A stretch of DNA of 64,000 nucleotides from the NCBI RefSeq assembly GCF_017355915.2, contig NZ_JAFEUV020000001.1, forward strand, positions 680,329 through 744,328. The letters are read 5' to 3'. This document shows, in pieces, positions 26,984-35,240 of the stretch (position 1 is the first letter of the stretch; each line of letters begins with the position of its first letter). This DNA is from Telluribacter roseus (GTDB lineage: Bacteria > Bacteroidota > Bacteroidia > Cytophagales > Spirosomataceae). The position numbers and the translations under genes were made by a program. The notes beneath the pieces were generated by a model. The model ran no database searches. It was not told the origin of the DNA and saw only the letters and a program-made list of their open reading frames with translations.

Positions 26984-28099
26984 ATGGCTAAGAGTGAGTG
27001 TACTTTGAATAATCATCTGATACAGCGTAAGGGGGCGGCTGGCGTGACTACCTATACAGGCATCCAGCGGGGTATCCAGCGGGGCTTTCAGCCGGGCCTC
27101 TTACCAGTACTTTTTATACTTCTTTGTCTTTTCCTCAGCGGTTGTGCTACTTCTGAGTTGGGAAAGGCCGGGCAGCGCAAAACCGCCGGTAAAACATTCG
27201 TCATCGTGGGAGCATCCAGTGGATTTGGTCGTGGAGTAGCGGAGCAGCTGGGAGCCTATAAGGCCAACGTGGTACTGGCCGCCCGACGAGCCGACCTGCT
27301 GGAAGAAATAGCCGGTAAAGTGCGAGCTGCCGGTGGAACCGCCCTGGTGGTACCCATGGACATCAGTAAGCCCGAAGATGTACAGCGCCTGGCAGATGAG
27401 GCCCTGAAGCAGTATGGCGATATTGACGTATGGATCAATATGGCCGGAGTAGGGGGGATCGGGCGCTTCTGGGACATCCCACTGGAAGATCAGGCCCGGA
27501 TCGTCGATATCAACCTCAAGGGCGTCATCTATGGCAGCTATGCCGCCATCCGGCAGTTCAGAAGCCAGGGGTATGGTACCCTTATCAATATGGGGTCGGT
27601 AGAGAGCAATGTACCGCTTGCCTACCATGCTTCGTATGCGGCCACCAAGGGAGGAATACTTAACCTGGGACAGGCGCTCAATCAGGAACTACGGCTCAAC
27701 GGAAACAGGAACATCCGGGTAGTGACCGTAGAGCCCTGGGCGGTGGATACGCCGTTCTGGCGGCACGCGGCCAACTACAGCGGAGGTACGCCGCGTATGG
27801 CAGCCATGGATCCGCCCAGTAAGGTAGTCAATGCTACCATACGGGCTTCGCTCCACCGCCGACCCGAGCGCCCGGTGGGCTGGAAAGCCAAGGGAGCCTG
27901 GATTTCGCACCACCTGTTTCCCCGCTTTACCGAAAGGCTGTCTGGTAATATCATCCATAAGTACCAGATCAGGAATGCGCCTCCGGCGCCTCCTACTTCC
28001 GGGTCGGTACATGAGCCCATGGAAGCAGGCCGCGGAGTGGATGATGGGGTGCGCCAGCGCATGAAGGAAGAAAAACGTCAGCGACGCAAAAACCAGTAA
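26984..28099 (+). CDS. Short-chain dehydrogenase/reductase with lipoprotein signal
   Basis: A 371-residue classical SDR. After a long N-region with a repeated GIQRG unit comes a hydrophobic helix and lipobox LSGC with lipidation site C54; the SDR fold starts at residue ~70. The cofactor loop GASSGFG (76-82), N152 of NMAG, serine in GSVES (205/208), and the Y218-x-x-x-K222 pair form a complete catalytic tetrad. A basic tail (RRKNQ) ends the protein. An NAD(P)-dependent enzyme routed across the inner membrane is unusual because the cofactor is cytoplasmic; the helix may instead be a simple anchor with the enzyme on the cytoplasmic side. Substrate unknown. Confidence 0.83.
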   Translation: MAKSECTLNNHLIQRKGAAGVTTYTGIQRGIQRGFQPGLLPVLFILLCLFLSGCATSELGKAGQRKTAGKTFVIVGASSGFGRGVAEQLGAYKANVVLAARRADLLEEIAGKVRAAGGTALVVPMDISKPEDVQRLADEALKQYGDIDVWINMAGVGGIGRFWDIPLEDQARIVDINLKGVIYGSYAAIRQFRSQGYGTLINMGSVESNVPLAYHASYAATKGGILNLGQALNQELRLNGNRNIRVVTVEPWAVDTPFWRHAANYSGGTPRMAAMDPPSKVVNATIRASLHRRPERPVGWKAKGAWISHHLFPRFTERLSGNIIHKYQIRNAPPAPPTSGSVHEPMEAGRGVDDGVRQRMKEEKRQRRKNQ

Positions 28100-28170
28100 T
28101 AGCTACGCATTCTCCTGCGAATATGGGGCAGTAGTGCCTGTTATTCGTGTGAGAGTGCACATTTAAGAGG

Positions 28171-29406
28171 TTATTTCTGAGCCGGTATAGGATGGGACCA
28201 CAGTACATTACCATCGGGCTTGGCCAGCGCCAGCAGGAAGGTGCCGAATCTGTCCCGGCCTGTCAGGTTGAGGGTGCCATCGGGGAAAGGAAGTACTTCC
28301 ACCCAGGCACCAACAAACGAATGTCCATATACCTGGTTACGCGCGATTTCCTGCCCCGACTGATCCGTTACCAGCAGATGGATGTTATTCCCGTTTAGGG
28401 AGTACACGGCTGTAGCGGTACTGGCAGAACTGAAGATACCCAGGGGCGTGACATTGCTTTGGCCTTCGGAAAGCGGATAATTCTTAACCCTTTGTAAATC
28501 GCCGGTTTCGCTTAGGGTGCACTGAAAAATATTTTTCTGATTATGGGTCTGAGTGGCTTGTAGTAGGTAACCACCTCCCGGCCTGGGACAGGCAAATCGA
28601 GATGCAAAAAGGCTGTACTTCCTGGACCAGAGTTGGCTGCCATTGGCATCTGTTTTCAATATGTAAGTTTGATCAATGTTTTCGTTCTGATTCCATTCGT
28701 GCCAACTTAGCAGAAATCCATTTTCCGGGGTGGGAGTCAAGCCGATAGGATCACTACTAATAATGGATTCAGGGTATGTCTTGTGCCATCGGATTTGGCC
28801 CTCCTTACTGTATCGGACTATTGCCGGAACGGGGTCACCGTCACGAGTACGCATCCTGCCGGCAACGACGAAGCCTTCGTCAGGTAGAGACAGGATACGA
28901 TCAGGTGTAAAAGTCGTGGGATAGTAGGGAAGGGAGGCTTGCTGTTTTTCAAGTACCTTACCCTGCGCATCCAGACGGAGTACCAAAGCGGAGGTTTGCT
29001 CTACTCTTGGGGTGGAAACCCACTCAAACGGAATTGTGAATACCCAGAAGCTGCCATCGCTTAGCGGATGAATCAATGGACGTTGTTCCGTCATGCTTAC
29101 CGACGTATAAGCCAGAGCCTCCCACAGAGTCTGCCCCGTCAGCGAGGTTTTTACCACCACTACCTGGTATTGCTCCAGCCAGGGGTAAGTAGGGGCAATG
29201 GCGCCGGGGGAGTTGTTGGAGGCTTTGCGCAGCATGACGGTAGCCAGCGTCCCGTCGGCTGCTACGCAGGTATTGCCCAGCATCAGGTACCGCTTATAGG
29301 GGAGGTCCTGGTCCTGAATGGGGAGGTCACGCTTCTGCAGGTCTATCTGAATCAGACAACTACTGAGCAGTATCGAGATGCTGATGAGTAACAGGATCTG
29401 TTTCAT
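28171..29406 (-). CDS. Beta-propeller-like surface lipoprotein
   Basis: A 411-residue lipoprotein: signal peptide with lipobox LSSC (C16), start at the ATG at 29406 (a longer frame to 29556 is non-coding in appearance). The mature part consists of repeated blade-like units with G-(FYL)-(VLA)-(VL) strands and a D-x-x-G-x-x-x-W pattern (for example LKTDANGSQLWSRKY and LAKPDGNVLWSHPI), resembling PQQ/quinoprotein or delta-60-type propellers. No enzymatic residues are recognisable. It follows an outer-membrane barrel gene by 11 bp in the same transcript, so both probably act at the outer membrane. Confidence 0.72.
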   Translation of the reverse strand: MKQILLLISISILLSSCLIQIDLQKRDLPIQDQDLPYKRYLMLGNTCVAADGTLATVMLRKASNNSPGAIAPTYPWLEQYQVVVVKTSLTGQTLWEALAYTSVSMTEQRPLIHPLSDGSFWVFTIPFEWVSTPRVEQTSALVLRLDAQGKVLEKQQASLPYYPTTFTPDRILSLPDEGFVVAGRMRTRDGDPVPAIVRYSKEGQIRWHKTYPESIISSDPIGLTPTPENGFLLSWHEWNQNENIDQTYILKTDANGSQLWSRKYSLFASRFACPRPGGGYLLQATQTHNQKNIFQCTLSETGDLQRVKNYPLSEGQSNVTPLGIFSSASTATAVYSLNGNNIHLLVTDQSGQEIARNQVYGHSFVGAWVEVLPFPDGTLNLTGRDRFGTFLLALAKPDGNVLWSHPIPAQK

Positions 29407-29417
29407 GACAAGTACCG

Positions 29418-29993
29418 TTAAAACCGTCGGCCAAAAGAAAATCCAGGGAAGAGGTTCAGCCGGGTTACCTCCTGTTTCACCAGTTCGCCAGCCGCATTGG
29501 TATCTGACTCGATATCGGTGTATACCCAGCCGGTCAGGTACAGCCGAAAGAGCCACCTTTGAGGGCCATTGTACCGCAGGCCCAGCAGACCCGCAGACAG
29601 ATAGGACTGGTATTTTAAATCGTCAAAGAGAAAGTGGGTTTTGAAAAGGGAGCCAGCATAGCCCAACTCCGTCTGGAGCCTGCGCCCGTATAGCAGGAGT
29701 AACGAATGGTGGGTAGACACACTACCGCTGCATCGTTCAAACAGGCAAAGGCTCGGCATATAACCCAGACCAGTACTCAGTTCAACAGCACCTCTATATA
29801 GGTTGCCTTCGGGCCGGAAACGTACCACCTGCACGTGGTAGCTGGCTCCGATAACAGGAGTGTTACCCGCCAGATCAAGCGTAAAGGCATTCCGTAAGGC
29901 TTCGGGTTTGGGCGTAAGAGTGGAGTCCTGACCCAGTACCGGCCATCCTACCGACAGCAGCACAAGCAGCAAAACAAATCTTGGTAAGGCCAT
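29418..29993 (-). CDS. Outer-membrane beta-barrel-like protein
   Basis: A 191-residue exported protein: signal peptide 1-21 (ends V-L-G, mature start Q22). The mature chain shows alternating hydrophobic strands (NAFTLDLAGNTPVIGASYHV, YRGAVELSTGLGY, YLSAGLLGLRY, LFRLYLTGWVY) and a C-terminal strand ending in R-R-F, the classical terminal-phenylalanine signal of outer-membrane barrels. Two cysteines (CLFERC) may form a disulfide. First gene of a pair with the propeller lipoprotein 11 bp downstream. Function unknown. Confidence 0.72.
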   Translation of the reverse strand: MALPRFVLLLVLLSVGWPVLGQDSTLTPKPEALRNAFTLDLAGNTPVIGASYHVQVVRFRPEGNLYRGAVELSTGLGYMPSLCLFERCSGSVSTHHSLLLLYGRRLQTELGYAGSLFKTHFLFDDLKYQSYLSAGLLGLRYNGPQRWLFRLYLTGWVYTDIESDTNAAGELVKQEVTRLNLFPGFSFGRRF

Positions 29994-30086
29994 AGTGTGT
30001 ATCCAATAGTGTGTACATAAAGATACGGCTGTTATCCTTTACCTGCGTCACCTCTTAATAAAGTTTCAGTGACTTGTCTGTTGCTT

Positions 30087-30614
30087 TTACCGATAGTACT
30101 TTTTTCTAAACTCTGCTTTCTGCTTTACGTACTCCGGATGGTTTTTGGCCCTGAACCAGTACTCCCTGAATACGTCCGCCGCCCGGGCCTTTTCGTTGGT
30201 CAGGGCATCTTCTTCCTGTTTCAGTATGGGGTTGCCTTTGTTCCTGCTCCCTGATGTATAAGGGTACTCCAGTCCTTCGGTTTTGTCGTCTTCGCCGATG
30301 CTGTACTTCCGGCCGCTCTTATGGTTGGCGTAGCGCCGGGCGCGGGTAAATCCCATCTGTAAGTACTTACGGGCCATGTCGGCCCCTACAAAGTCAGCGT
30401 CTTTGAGGTACTGCTCAAACATGTCATAGATCTTCTGTGCCGACTCCCGCGCTACCTCTTCGTTCTTAAACCTCCAGTGGGGCAGTATCTCCGACTTGTA
30501 CGGCTGCACCAGCAGTACCCCCTGTTCGCCCACGCCTATACGATACAGCTCCGGATGCTGCCGGAAGTCAGTAGTTGTAAAGTCCAGGGTATAGTCAAAG
30601 GCGTTTTTGGGCAT
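30087..30614 (-). CDS. DUF4385-family protein
   Basis: A 175-residue cytoplasmic protein that matches, as I remember it, the DUF4385 pattern found in Bacteroidota and some phages: DFRQHPELYRIGVGEQGVLL near the N-terminus, PYKSEILPHWRFK, then DADFVGADMARKYLQMGFTR and ARRYANHKSGRKY. The C-terminal third is charged and helical. Biochemical role is undescribed. It stands alone, with 220 bp upstream of its start holding no other gene. Confidence 0.82.
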   Translation of the reverse strand: MPKNAFDYTLDFTTTDFRQHPELYRIGVGEQGVLLVQPYKSEILPHWRFKNEEVARESAQKIYDMFEQYLKDADFVGADMARKYLQMGFTRARRYANHKSGRKYSIGEDDKTEGLEYPYTSGSRNKGNPILKQEEDALTNEKARAADVFREYWFRAKNHPEYVKQKAEFRKKYYR

Positions 30615-30835
30615 AGAGTGGGGAGTATGGAGTAATTGGTAATGATTATCGGTTTAACACAACACACGTACACCTTTTTGCAGCGGTACCTCCGCAATCA
30701 AATCTACACGTAGCTGATCAGGTCATGGATCTCCTCCATTGAAAACGACACAAAATTGTTTCTGAGTCACTGCATATAATTGCCAAAGTAGTAGCTTTAC
30801 TGTAGATAAAATTGCTATTAACTCTCCAACCAGAA

Positions 30836-31624
30836 ATGAATCAAATAGTTAGTACGGATCAGCAGCTAGTGTGCAAGAATTGTGGTGAAACCTTTACTAA
30901 AGAATTTTGTAATCATTGTGGACAGAAAGCCGCTCATCGAATTACTGTACATCATGTTCTGCACGATCTAGTCCATGTGTTTCTTCATGCCGATAAGGGA
31001 ATCTTTTCGTTTTTGACTCGTGTAGTTCTTACTCCGGGCGTTCTGGCTCGCGAGTACGTCAATGGAAAAAGGAAGATTTTCAACCCGTACCAATACCTTA
31101 TATTCAGCGTGGGTATAGTTATCTTTTTAATGTCCAGGTCTCATTTCTTCGAAAGTCTGGATAGTTATAGTACAGGCAGTTCAACCCGAATGCCGGAATA
31201 TATGCAAAAAGGATTTGCCGGATTCAACCTGTTTCTCAGGAATTACATGAACATCATCACGTTTATGGCATTACCTATTTACGCGTTTTCGGGATGGGTG
31301 TTCAACCGCAAAAGAAAGGAAAACTATGCTGAACACTTTACAATTCTGGTTTTTGCCATGTCTCAGATCAATACCATCAATGCTCTGGTACTGCTTCTGC
31401 TCATCTTTTTGAATATTACCACTTTGGGAACCGTTTCCATTTCCATCGCTCTATCCATATTTAGCTTCTGTATAACGTATAAACAATACTACAACCTGAC
31501 TTGGATGGCCGGACTTTGGAAAGGTATCATTATTTATATTGCCTCCTATATGGGCCAGATCCTGATCATGGGTATGGGGCTGCTGATTTATATACTACTA
31601 CTCAAGTATCACTATCTGCATTGA
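30836..31624 (+). CDS. DUF3667 membrane protein with N-terminal zinc ribbon
   Basis: A 262-residue protein of the DUF3667 type common in Bacteroidota. The N-terminus carries a four-cysteine zinc ribbon (CKNCG at about 15 and CNHCGQ at about 28), then amphipathic helix HVLHDLVHVFLHADKG, the conserved TPGVLAREYVNGKRK and FNPYQYL motifs, and about five transmembrane helices (near 83-102, 135-155, 175-200, 203-222, 232-255). The start at ATG 30836 is preferred over an in-frame TTG at 30812. Function unknown. Confidence 0.85.
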   Translation: MNQIVSTDQQLVCKNCGETFTKEFCNHCGQKAAHRITVHHVLHDLVHVFLHADKGIFSFLTRVVLTPGVLAREYVNGKRKIFNPYQYLIFSVGIVIFLMSRSHFFESLDSYSTGSSTRMPEYMQKGFAGFNLFLRNYMNIITFMALPIYAFSGWVFNRKRKENYAEHFTILVFAMSQINTINALVLLLLIFLNITTLGTVSISIALSIFSFCITYKQYYNLTWMAGLWKGIIIYIASYMGQILIMGMGLLIYILLLKYHYLH

Positions 31625-32022
31625 TACGTATCGATCTCAGTACAGAGTGAGAGTTATACTTAGTCCAACTCTACGCTATCCTTGATCTGTACTACACCTT
31701 CTTTCAGAACAACGTCATATACAGCCTAAATCAGGCGGTCTTTTTATCTATTGGTACTTTCTGGGTCTTGTCAAAGCAGCGTAAGCAAGTTTTAAAGCCC
31801 TGGTGTGCGGCGATCAATGGTAGATGCTCTAAGCCTGGAAAACTGAAACTTTTTGAAAAGTTCAATAAATTTTTAGACCGAATCAGTCTGATATACAGCC
31901 GTCTACCTCTGAGGTGCTACCTGATTAGCTATTTTGTATAGAATAGCTATTAAACCTTAGGAGAAGAAGATCCTCTAACCCACATAACACAGAACATCTA
32001 TTAGCCATAACATCTATTAGCC
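31625..32022. other. Intergenic stretch, no gene seen
   Basis: No convincing coding frame or RNA gene. It contains a perfect 8-bp inverted repeat TAGCTATT / AATAGCTA (31926-31949) and a tandem 16-bp duplication ending at the next start codon (31993-32024). Confidence 0.5.
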
Positions 32023-32024
32023 AT
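31993..32024 (+). repeat. Perfect 16-bp tandem duplication before a start codon
   Basis: The unit AACATCTATTAGCCAT occurs twice in immediate succession; the second copy supplies the first two bases of the ATG at 32023. It duplicates the translation-initiation region. Confidence 0.9.
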
Positions 32025-32388
32025 GAAAAAGACCCTTATTCTATTTGCTCTGTTTGTAGTTGCCAGTCTGGGAGTTTCGGCGCAAACCGTACGGTCCAAC
32101 CGTACCCTGCCCAGTGATCGTCAGGCCATAAACCAGATTCAGCAACTCGACCAGGAAGTACGTACCAAAATAGCCCGCGGCCTCGAAAGGGAAATGATCA
32201 ACCCCACTGATGCGATGCGGCTGCTCAACGAGTACCAGCGTATCCAGCAACGTGAGCGCCAGTACCTGACCAACGGCAGGCTCAACAACCGCGAAACCCG
32301 CGACCTTATTTACGATCTTGAAAGCCTGTCGCGCCGCATTACGCTTGACAGCTACAACGATCCATCCGGCCGGGTAGGCAGACGATAA
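32023..32388 (+). CDS. Small secreted helical protein, unknown function
   Basis: A 121-residue exported protein: signal peptide 1-20 (V-S-A, mature start Q21). The mature part is predicted almost wholly helical, rich in R, Q, N and L, with heptad-like spacing (AINQIQQLDQEVRTKIARGL, AMRLLNEYQRIQQRERQYL), so it may form a coiled-coil or helical hairpin in the periplasm. No family recognised. A tandem 16-bp duplication precedes the ATG and an intrinsic terminator follows. Confidence 0.75.
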   Translation: MKKTLILFALFVVASLGVSAQTVRSNRTLPSDRQAINQIQQLDQEVRTKIARGLEREMINPTDAMRLLNEYQRIQQRERQYLTNGRLNNRETRDLIYDLESLSRRITLDSYNDPSGRVGRR

Positions 32389-32414
32389 TACCATAATCTC
32401 ATAAACCACAAGCT

Positions 32415-32447
32415 GTAAAAAAGGGACTCATTGAGTCCCTTTTTTAT
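32415..32447 (+). terminator. Intrinsic terminator
   Basis: Palindrome AAGGGACTCA-T-TGAGTCCCTT flanked by A- and T-runs, 27 bp after the stop of the small secreted helical protein. It may also serve the convergent nitronate monooxygenase gene. Confidence 0.9.
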
Positions 32448-32496
32448 GGTACTTCACTGTATGATGGACATAACCTAGGGTAGCGGATCGAAAGCT

Positions 32497-33516
32497 TTAC
32501 CCAAGCCTGATTGAGGTGATAGTTTGGGCAGCTTCCTCCATTAAGGTGGTGATGATAGTCTCAACCGGTTGTATATCCTGCACCAGACCTACACCCTGTC
32601 CGGCCAGGAGCGCCATCTCTTCCAGGTCTCCCTCGGTGGTGGGCATAGGTACAAAGCTGGAGAAGCGTTTCAGCGTCTGCTCCTGCCCGAATAGGGATGT
32701 TTTGCCAATGACGGGTTCATTCTCAGTAGTAGCAGGTACCAGATGCTCCTTGCCCTGGAACTCTGTCACTACTCCGTTTTTCAGTACACGCATCGGATTG
32801 AAGTCAACCATTTCGGGACCGAAGATGGACGTCAGGCAGGTATCGGTACCGGTGGCCTGGGTCAGGCGGCTTTTATAATCAGGATGGATAAACGCCTCCT
32901 GGCTGGCCAGCAGACGGGTACCTACCCATACGCCCACGGCACCCAGGCACAGTGCGGCCGCGACCTGCCTGCCCGTGGTGATACCGCCGGCCGCCAGTAC
33001 CGGCGTGGGCTTGACGGCTTCCACCACCTCGGGTACCAGTACGAAGGTAGGCAGGGTACCGTAGTTATGACCTCCCGCTTCGGCTCCCTGCGCTATGATC
33101 AGATCAATACCGTCCGCGACCGCTGTACGGGCATCCGCTACCGAGCCTACCTGTTCCCACACCTGTATGCCTGCTTCGTGCAGCACATCGATGTATGCTT
33201 TGGGCGGGTGGCCCCAGTGAAAGGAAACAATAGGTACCTGCTCCTCTACGCACACCCTGATCTTTTCCTCATCGGTGAGGAAGGTGATGAAGTTGACGTG
33301 GAATGGCCGGTCGGTAGCTTTTTTTACTTCACGGATCAGGAACCGGACGGCCTCGGCGGGCAGCGGTCCCATGGCGATGGCGCCAATACCACCGGCCTTA
33401 CATACAGCAATAGCCAGGTCGGGCGAGGTGCCGGCAAAGGCCATTCCGGCCGATACAAACGGATAGATAACGTTATAGGTTTCGGTAAGGCGGGTAGTGA
33501 TAGTAGGTTTAGTCAT
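32497..33516 (-). CDS. Nitronate monooxygenase (2-nitropropane dioxygenase family)
   Basis: FMN-dependent TIM-barrel enzyme oxidising alkyl nitronates such as propionate-3-nitronate. The 339-residue chain has the family's FMN-binding blocks: PFVSAGMAFAGTSPDLAIAV near the N-terminus, GGIGAIAMG, IIAQGAEAGGH (with the catalytic histidine), PVLAAGGITTGRQVAAAL and GVWVGTRLLAS. I start at ATG 33516; the longer frame to 33552 is less likely. Cytoplasmic, monocistronic. FabK-like enoyl reductases share the fold, but the GAEAGGH signature favours nitronate monooxygenase. Confidence 0.9.
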   Translation of the reverse strand: MTKPTITTRLTETYNVIYPFVSAGMAFAGTSPDLAIAVCKAGGIGAIAMGPLPAEAVRFLIREVKKATDRPFHVNFITFLTDEEKIRVCVEEQVPIVSFHWGHPPKAYIDVLHEAGIQVWEQVGSVADARTAVADGIDLIIAQGAEAGGHNYGTLPTFVLVPEVVEAVKPTPVLAAGGITTGRQVAAALCLGAVGVWVGTRLLASQEAFIHPDYKSRLTQATGTDTCLTSIFGPEMVDFNPMRVLKNGVVTEFQGKEHLVPATTENEPVIGKTSLFGQEQTLKRFSSFVPMPTTEGDLEEMALLAGQGVGLVQDIQPVETIITTLMEEAAQTITSIRLG

Positions 33517-33652
33517 GGCGGTTTTAGTTATTTTGATCCACAAGTATACCACTCACTACTACCCAGCCCTAGTTATTAATTAATGGAAAGTCTGAAACAG
33601 GCTACGAATGGTCATTATCCTGCTTTGGAATGAATGGGCCACTCGTCCGGTA

Positions 33653-34186
33653 CTAGTTGTGTACTGCCTGCCTGTAATGGAGCTGCGTAAGGCCGCTTTC
33701 AAATGCTCTGGCCGAAACCAGCTCTAGCTCCTGCTCAGGACGGCCATCTTTGAATAACCGGGTACCATTACCGACTAGTGTGGGAACTACCGAAATGATC
33801 AGTTCATCAAGGAGGCCCTCCTTCAGGAGTTCGTTGACTACCTCGGCCCCTCCGTCACAGAATATATGCTTTCCATCTTCCTGTTTCAGGCGTAGTACCA
33901 GGTCTTTGAGGTTACCGGTGTAGAAGGTGGTGTTCCCGATGCGGGGACGTTCGGTGCGGGTGAGGATATAGGCGGCCTTGTCGGCGTGCGGAAATTCCGG
34001 TACCTTGTTCATGACCCAGTCGTAGGTCTTGCGGCCCATAATCACGGTATCTACGGTGGCAACGAAGTCGGCATAGCCGTAGTCTTCGCCCGGCTGTTGT
34101 ACCCGCGACAGAAAGCTCAGGTCATCGTTGGGTTGGGCAATGTAGCCATCCAGACTGGTGGCGATGTAGAGAATCAACTTTTTCAT
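33653..34186 (-). CDS. Dihydrofolate reductase-fold protein (RibD C-terminal family)
   Basis: A 177-residue protein of the RibD_C/DHFR-like family. Signature pieces are LILYIATSLDGYIA at the N-terminus, VDTVIMGRKTYDWV (nucleotide-binding arginine/threonine), FCDGGAEVVNELLKEGLLDE and the IPTLVGNGTRLF-like end (here VVPTLVGNG). These stand-alone proteins probably bind NADPH, but their substrates are mostly unknown. Start at ATG 34186. It lies 61 bp downstream of an AraC-type regulator in the same orientation, so the regulator may control or share its transcript. Confidence 0.88.
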   Translation of the reverse strand: MKKLILYIATSLDGYIAQPNDDLSFLSRVQQPGEDYGYADFVATVDTVIMGRKTYDWVMNKVPEFPHADKAAYILTRTERPRIGNTTFYTGNLKDLVLRLKQEDGKHIFCDGGAEVVNELLKEGLLDELIISVVPTLVGNGTRLFKDGRPEQELELVSARAFESGLTQLHYRQAVHN

Positions 34187-34247
34187 TTTCTTCCTTTTGG
34201 TTCGCTGCAAAATTGCCTGATCCGGACAGGAAGAAATTGTACAAAAT

Positions 34248-35039
34248 TTACGCGGGTACCTGCAGGCTCTTCCGATACGCGCGGGGCGACATTCCGCAGA
34301 AAGATTTGAAGACCCGGATAAAGTGGGCCTGGTCGAAGAAACCCAGCTCCAACCCGATTTCCGTGAGGCTCCTCTCCGGGTGTTGCCGGATCTGCCGGAG
34401 TGCCCGGTTTACCATCCTGAGGTGAAAGTACCTGACCGGACTGATGCCCAGGGTGGTGTTGAAGGTATCGATGACGGTCTTGGGGGAGAGATGGAGCTGG
34501 CGGGCCAGCTGACTCATAGTACCCTTCTCAAATCCGGTATAGTCCAGCTTTTCTACCTGCTCCAGGACCTGGTTTTTGATCCGTCGGGCCTGGTAGGAGC
34601 GGAGCAGGTACTGTTCCAGAGCCGCCAGAAACTCCCCCGGCGGCAGGAGTCGGGCCTGTTCCTGTACGAACTGACTAAATGAAGTACCAAGGATTACGCT
34701 CACCTCTACCGACTGATTGGACAGCTCCCGGGCGTTGATCCCGAAAGCCTGGTACAGGCCCCAGGGCTTAAACAGAATACCTACCGTCAGGTGCCTGCCC
34801 TGGGTATAGACCTGCAGGGGCTTCGTACGGATTCCGCTCACCCACGAATCCTTCTGTGTTATGGGATAGGTACCTGACGGATCACAGACTTCGAATACAT
34901 CCCCCAGATTAAAAAACACCTCCTGTTGTACCATCGGCATGGCCCAGCTACGGGTCTCAAAGCTCTCCGCGCGGTTGATGTAGAAGCAATCCACGGCTTC
35001 GGCCAGTCGGGTTTTCGGCAGGTATATTTCAGAGATCAT
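34248..35039 (-). CDS. AraC-family transcriptional regulator
   Basis: A 263-residue regulator with an N-terminal DUF6597-like sensory part (about 1-150, PITQKDSWVSGIRTKPLQVY, VGILFKPWGLYQAFG) and a C-terminal pair of helix-turn-helix motifs (about 165-260): TMSQLARQLHLSPKTVIDTF and SLTEIGLELGFFDQAHFIRV, ending FKSFCGMSPRAYR. It is followed by the DHFR-fold gene, a likely target. A perfect inverted repeat 38-83 bp upstream of its start (35077-35122) could be its own operator. Effector unknown. Confidence 0.92.
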   Translation of the reverse strand: MISEIYLPKTRLAEAVDCFYINRAESFETRSWAMPMVQQEVFFNLGDVFEVCDPSGTYPITQKDSWVSGIRTKPLQVYTQGRHLTVGILFKPWGLYQAFGINARELSNQSVEVSVILGTSFSQFVQEQARLLPPGEFLAALEQYLLRSYQARRIKNQVLEQVEKLDYTGFEKGTMSQLARQLHLSPKTVIDTFNTTLGISPVRYFHLRMVNRALRQIRQHPERSLTEIGLELGFFDQAHFIRVFKSFCGMSPRAYRKSLQVPA

Positions 35040-35076
35040 GGCTCAGGTACTAGTGTATTTAGGCAGGTAAAGATAC

Positions 35077-35122
35077 CATGTACCCGTACTTCTCGGATCA
35101 ATCTCTTGATGAAAGGTACATG
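35077..35122. promoter_or_regulatory. Inverted repeat upstream of the AraC gene
   Basis: CATGTACC (35077-35084) and GGTACATG (35115-35122) form perfect 8-bp arms 30 bases apart, 38 bp before the regulator's ATG. AraC proteins usually bind direct or inverted half-sites in this position; GTAC is common in this genome, so chance is possible. Confidence 0.3.
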
Positions 35123-35240
35123 TCAATTATAGACTGCTATTATAGGACCACGCACGATCATGCTCCGGTAGTACCGTCACCCAAGCCATCAGGCTAAGGA
35201 GCAGCACCGGCAGGAGTATTCATCCCTCTGCTGATTTACC

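Noticed and set aside
28171..29556. Start of the propeller lipoprotein at 29556
   Set aside because: The added 50 residues overlap the upstream barrel gene and hide the lipobox signal that begins at the ATG at 29406.
35140..35225. Minus-strand frame with a signal-peptide-like run of hydrophobic residues
   Set aside because: It is about 30 codons, preceded by a stop and lacks a start codon.
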